Part shown: positions 61,382 to 64,000 of the stretch, in pieces | How positions within the stretch are numbered: position 1 is the first letter of the stretch | Layout: each line of letters begins with the position of its first letter | NCBI RefSeq assembly: GCF_004795255.1 | Contig: NZ_SSBQ01000002.1 | Location: 601,001 to 665,000, forward strand | Direction: 5' to 3' | Source of the DNA: Streptomyces sp. RKND-216 | GTDB lineage: Bacteria > Actinomycetota > Actinomycetes > Streptomycetales > Streptomycetaceae | DNA length: 64,000 bases | Notes under the pieces: generated by a model | What the model was told of the DNA's origin: nothing | The model's input: only the letters and a program-made list of their open reading frames with translations | The model's database searches: none | Position numbers and translations under genes: made by a program

Positions 61382-62377
61382 TCAGGCGCCGAGGGCGCGG
61401 AGAGCCGCGGCCTCCTGCGCGGGCGAGATGCCCTTGGCCGCGCGGTCGGCACGGTGGGGTGCGTCCCCGCCGAGGGACCGCAGCCACGCCCACGTGTCGC
61501 GTACGGTCTCCGCAACCGGCCGGCACACCAGCCCCGCCGCGTGGGCCCGCGACACGTCCCCCCGGTGCATCGCGTCGTACACCTCGCCCGGCGGCAGCCA
61601 CACCGGCAGCCCCGTCCATCCCTCGATCCCCGCCGCCTCGATCACCGCGGGGTCCGCCCAGCGCAGCTCCGCGTCGGAACCGGTGGCCGCCACGCACTCC
61701 GCCAGCAGCTCCCCCATCGTGGCGTGGCCGGGCCGGGAGATCGTGTTGTAGGGCCCGTGCAGGCCGGCTACCAGGGCGTCCAGCGTCCAGCGCGCCAGGT
61801 CCCGCGCGTCGATGTACTGAATTCCCAGGTCGCGCGGCCCGGGGGCGAGAACCGGACCGCCCCGGTCGATGCGGTTCAGCCACCACGGCAGCCGGCCGAC
61901 GTCCTCGTACGGGCCGAGGATGAGCCCGGCGCGCACCAGCAGCGTGCGGTCCGCGCCGAACTCGCGCTGGGCGGCCAGCTCTCCGCCCCGCTTGTCCTGC
62001 CGGTAGTCGGTGGCGCCGTCGTCCGGGGACGCGTCCACGACCGGGCCCCGCTCGTCGTTGCCCGCCGGAGGCGGGAAGCGGTAGACGGACCCGCTGGAGA
62101 TGTAGGCGTATTGGCCGGCGCGGCCGGCGAGCAGCCGCGCCGCGTCGCGCACGGCCGTCGGTGCGGAGGACCAGGTGTCGACGACCAGGTCCCACTCCCC
62201 CGCCCGCAGCGCCTCCGGGCCGCCCTCCTCCGTACGGTCGCCGTGCAGTTCCCGGACGCCCTCGACCGGTGGCCGCAGGCCGCGGTTGAGGACCGTCACC
62301 TCCCAGCCTCTGGCCAGCGCGTCCTCCACGACGGCGCGCCCGACGAAACCCGTCCCACCCAGCATCAGCAGCTTCAT
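61382..62377 (-). CDS. NAD-dependent epimerase/dehydratase-family protein
   Basis: A 331-residue extended SDR. The cofactor site is MKLLMLGGTGFVGRAVVEDA; ARLLAGRAGQYAYISSGSVY with YRQDKRGGE corresponds to the Tyr-x3-Lys active site (Tyr and Lys present). Later DLGIQYIDARDLARWTLDAL and YNTISRPGHATMGELLAECV fit the reductase type common in Streptomyces. It converges on the chelatase gene. Substrate unknown. Confidence 0.88.
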   Translation of the reverse strand: MKLLMLGGTGFVGRAVVEDALARGWEVTVLNRGLRPPVEGVRELHGDRTEEGGPEALRAGEWDLVVDTWSSAPTAVRDAARLLAGRAGQYAYISSGSVYRFPPPAGNDERGPVVDASPDDGATDYRQDKRGGELAAQREFGADRTLLVRAGLILGPYEDVGRLPWWLNRIDRGGPVLAPGPRDLGIQYIDARDLARWTLDALVAGLHGPYNTISRPGHATMGELLAECVAATGSDAELRWADPAVIEAAGIEGWTGLPVWLPPGEVYDAMHRGDVSRAHAAGLVCRPVAETVRDTWAWLRSLGGDAPHRADRAAKGISPAQEAAALRALGA

Positions 62378-62481
62378 GGCCCGAGCCTGCCCCGGCCGGG
62401 GCGGCGGTGAAAGGCGCGCTCGCCGTCAGCGGAATCGCCCTGGGCGAACCCGCGGCCCATCCGGGGCGACGCGTTCACGCC

Positions 62482-63039
62482 TCAGGCGGGCTGTTCCGTC
62501 ATTGCGACCAGCTTGGTGACGGTGCGCCAGTTCCGCCCGGTGACGGTGAGCTTCGGCCGTACGGCCTCCAGCGCGGCGGGAAGCCTGCTGCGGCCCATGC
62601 CGTCCGGGAACCAGCAGTAGACCGCCCTGCCGATGTGCCGGAACTCGTCCGGGGCGTAGGCCGCCGCGTCGACGCCGGCGAAGTGGCCGGCCGCCGGTGT
62701 CTCCTCGGCGAACAGCACCAGCAGCTTCGACGGGTCCAGGTCGGCGGCGGGAAACGGGCAGGCGGCGACGACGTCCCGCAGCTCCCGGCCGGTCCGCAGC
62801 AGGCACGGCACGTCGAAGCCGAAGCGGTCTGCGATCGCCCGCTCCAGCCGCTCCCGGGGCGGCGGGCCGCCCCCCTCCGGCGGCACAGTGAACACCGCGT
62901 TGCCGCTCTGCAGGTGGGTGCGCACGCCCGTCCAGCCCAGCCCGTCGATCAGCTCCCGCAGTTCGGCCATGGGCACCTTGCGGCGCCCGCCCACGTTGAT
63001 GCCGCGCAGCAGCGCGACGTACATCGTCCCCGTCGTCAT
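62482..63039 (-). CDS. DUF1697 family protein
   Basis: A 185-residue soluble protein with the DUF1697 start MYVALLRGINVGGRRKVPM (after a short MTTGT), LGWTGVRTHLQSGNAVF, and the C-terminal WRTVTKLVAM. The family is widespread and of unknown function. Its ATG overlaps the stop of the upstream acyltransferase gene (ATGA), so the two are translated together. Confidence 0.88.
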   Translation of the reverse strand: MTTGTMYVALLRGINVGGRRKVPMAELRELIDGLGWTGVRTHLQSGNAVFTVPPEGGGPPPRERLERAIADRFGFDVPCLLRTGRELRDVVAACPFPAADLDPSKLLVLFAEETPAAGHFAGVDAAAYAPDEFRHIGRAVYCWFPDGMGRSRLPAALEAVRPKLTVTGRNWRTVTKLVAMTEQPA

Positions 63040-64000
63040 GACCGCACCTTATGCTCTGGCACCGACAACGGCTCCGCCTCCGGTCGGTCGGCGGGCTCCC
63101 GCCCGGCGGGGGCGGTGCGCTCGCCCCGGCCCCTGGGGTCGTCGCGGAACAGCCAGTCCAGCCGCGGCTCCACAGCGAACCGGAAGACCCGCCGCACCGG
63201 ATGGGTGCACAGCAGCGTCACCAGCACGGCGGCCGCCAGGGTCACGGCGACCATGCCGGCCGGGCTGCCCACCCACGGAGGCCCGTACCAGCCCCAGTAG
63301 ACCGACCCCTTCACCAGGAAGCCGTGCAGCAGGTAGCCGTACAGCGTGCCGGTGCCGAGCGCGGTGTACCAGGTGTGCCGGCTCGGCACCCAGGCCAGGA
63401 AGCAGGCGGTGAGGAGCAGCGAGCAGCCGAACAGGGCCAGCGCCATGGCGGCCCCGGCCGGGGCGGGGACGCCGAGGTCCTGCGCGCTCTGGCGGTGGTA
63501 GAGCCAGACGTGGCTCATCCGCGGAGCCGCCCAGTAGGCGAAGACCAGCGCGCCGGCCGCGACCGGCAGTGCCGCCCAGCGGACCCGCCGGTCGCGCAGC
63601 AGTGCGAAGTGGCGCGGCTCCAGGAGCATGCCGAGCACGAAGAACGGCAGGAACTGCAGCACCCGCTGCAGGTCCAGGTCCGGCCCGACGCCCGGGGTGA
63701 CCGTGCTCAGCACGGACAGCGCCACCGCGAGGGGCAGCGGCCACCGCACCGCCCGCCAGAGCGGCGCGGTGAGGCGCCACAGGAACAGCGCGAGCAGGAA
63801 CCAGTTGAGGAACAGCGGGTCGACCGGGTTGACCGGATAGCCGGGGTCCGGCTCCGCCCACCGCCGGAACAGGGTGTAGGCGATCTCGAAGAGCAGGTAC
63901 GGCACCAGCAGGCCGGCGATCAGCCGCCGCACCCGGCGCGGGCCGAGCGTGAAGCTCCGGCTGAAGTACCCCGAGACGACGATGAATGCCGGCATGTGAA
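63036..64000 (-). CDS. membrane acyltransferase (acyltransferase 3 type), 5' end outside window
   Basis: About 321 residues are visible of a multi-helix acyltransferase. The segment MPAFIVVSGYFSRSF belongs to the family's early catalytic region, followed by VPYLLFEIAYTLFRRW, LNWFLLALFLWRLTAPLW and FLPFFVLGMLLEPRHF, typical of fucose-4-O-acetylase-like proteins. The conserved N-terminal His/Arg helix lies beyond the right edge. It would acylate a sugar or lipid at the membrane. The C-terminal ~50 residues are charged and cytoplasmic. Confidence 0.85.
   Translation of the reverse strand, partial: HMPAFIVVSGYFSRSFTLGPRRVRRLIAGLLVPYLLFEIAYTLFRRWAEPDPGYPVNPVDPLFLNWFLLALFLWRLTAPLWRAVRWPLPLAVALSVLSTVTPGVGPDLDLQRVLQFLPFFVLGMLLEPRHFALLRDRRVRWAALPVAAGALVFAYWAAPRMSHVWLYHRQSAQDLGVPAPAGAAMALALFGCSLLLTACFLAWVPSRHTWYTALGTGTLYGYLLHGFLVKGSVYWGWYGPPWVGSPAGMVAVTLAAAVLVTLLCTHPVRRVFRFAVEPRLDWLFRDDPRGRGERTAPAGREPADRPEAEPLSVPEHKVRS

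Overview
The window is a very GC-rich (about 73%) actinobacterial chromosome segment. Codons end almost always in G or C, GTG starts are common, and neighbouring genes often overlap by ATGA or GTGA. The gene families point to Streptomyces or a close relative: PucR/xdh purine cluster, streptogrisin-type protease, LitR/LitS-like pair, XRE/DUF397/ATPase trio, RRHVDL-type cysteine leader peptide, and a c-di-AMP riboswitch before a LysM cell-wall hydrolase. No rRNA, tRNA, CRISPR array, insertion sequence or integrase was found. Most of it reads as ordinary chromosome with a few decayed loci.

1-13.5 kb is mixed: a cut-off acyl-CoA synthetase, a WGR/beta-propeller protein, a methyltransferase, a GT1 glycosyltransferase, DUF4180, a DUF4333 lipoprotein and a DinB-like protein. 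A decayed stretch holding remnants of an S66 peptidase and an alpha/beta hydrolase follows. Then come an anti-sigma-like ATPase / XRE (frameshifted) / DUF397 trio, an aldo/keto reductase, an endonuclease/exonuclease/phosphatase-family protein, a small secreted protein, a SCO4226-like protein, and a DGPF + ECF42-type sigma pair.

14.2-24.3 kb: a ydaO (c-di-AMP) riboswitch precedes a secreted LysM-transglycosylase. Next is a purine-catabolism cluster (XdhC, NCS2 purine permease, the three xanthine dehydrogenase subunits) divergent from a PucR regulator, with a palindrome in the shared intergenic region.

24.6-28.4 kb: a divergent ECF sigma / B12-type MerR pair resembling LitS/LitR, then a GH26-like glycosidase that converges on the next cluster.

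28.4-39.7 kb: a compact eight-gene exopolysaccharide operon on the minus strand. It encodes a GT4, a polyprenyl-phosphate sugar transferase, a Wzy/ligase-like protein, a MurJ/Wzx-like flippase, a polysaccharide deacetylase, a second GT4, a Wzz-like protein with a very long disordered N-terminus, and a CelD/FemAB-like acetyltransferase. It is flanked by a TPR gene preceded by a Crp-like palindrome. The gene set fits a Wzx/Wzy-type pathway with a modified product and a partner glycosidase.

40.5-54.6 kb: a streptogrisin-type protease, a GntR regulator, FhuF under an iron box, DUF2637, a PP2C-like protein, a PPOX protein, an alkylation-repair pair (Ada-AlkA fusion + Ogt), an MFS gene with an early in-frame stop, a hypothetical protein, RsgA, a BrkB-type membrane protein and a GNAT acetyltransferase.

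54.6-61.4 kb: the assimilatory sulfate reduction operon. A cysteine leader peptide precedes sir, a small zinc-ribbon gene, cysH, cysC, cysD, cysN and a sirohydrochlorin chelatase. The chelatase start codon sits in the loop of a perfect 20-bp inverted repeat. The window ends with an epimerase-like SDR, DUF1697 and a cut-off acyltransferase.
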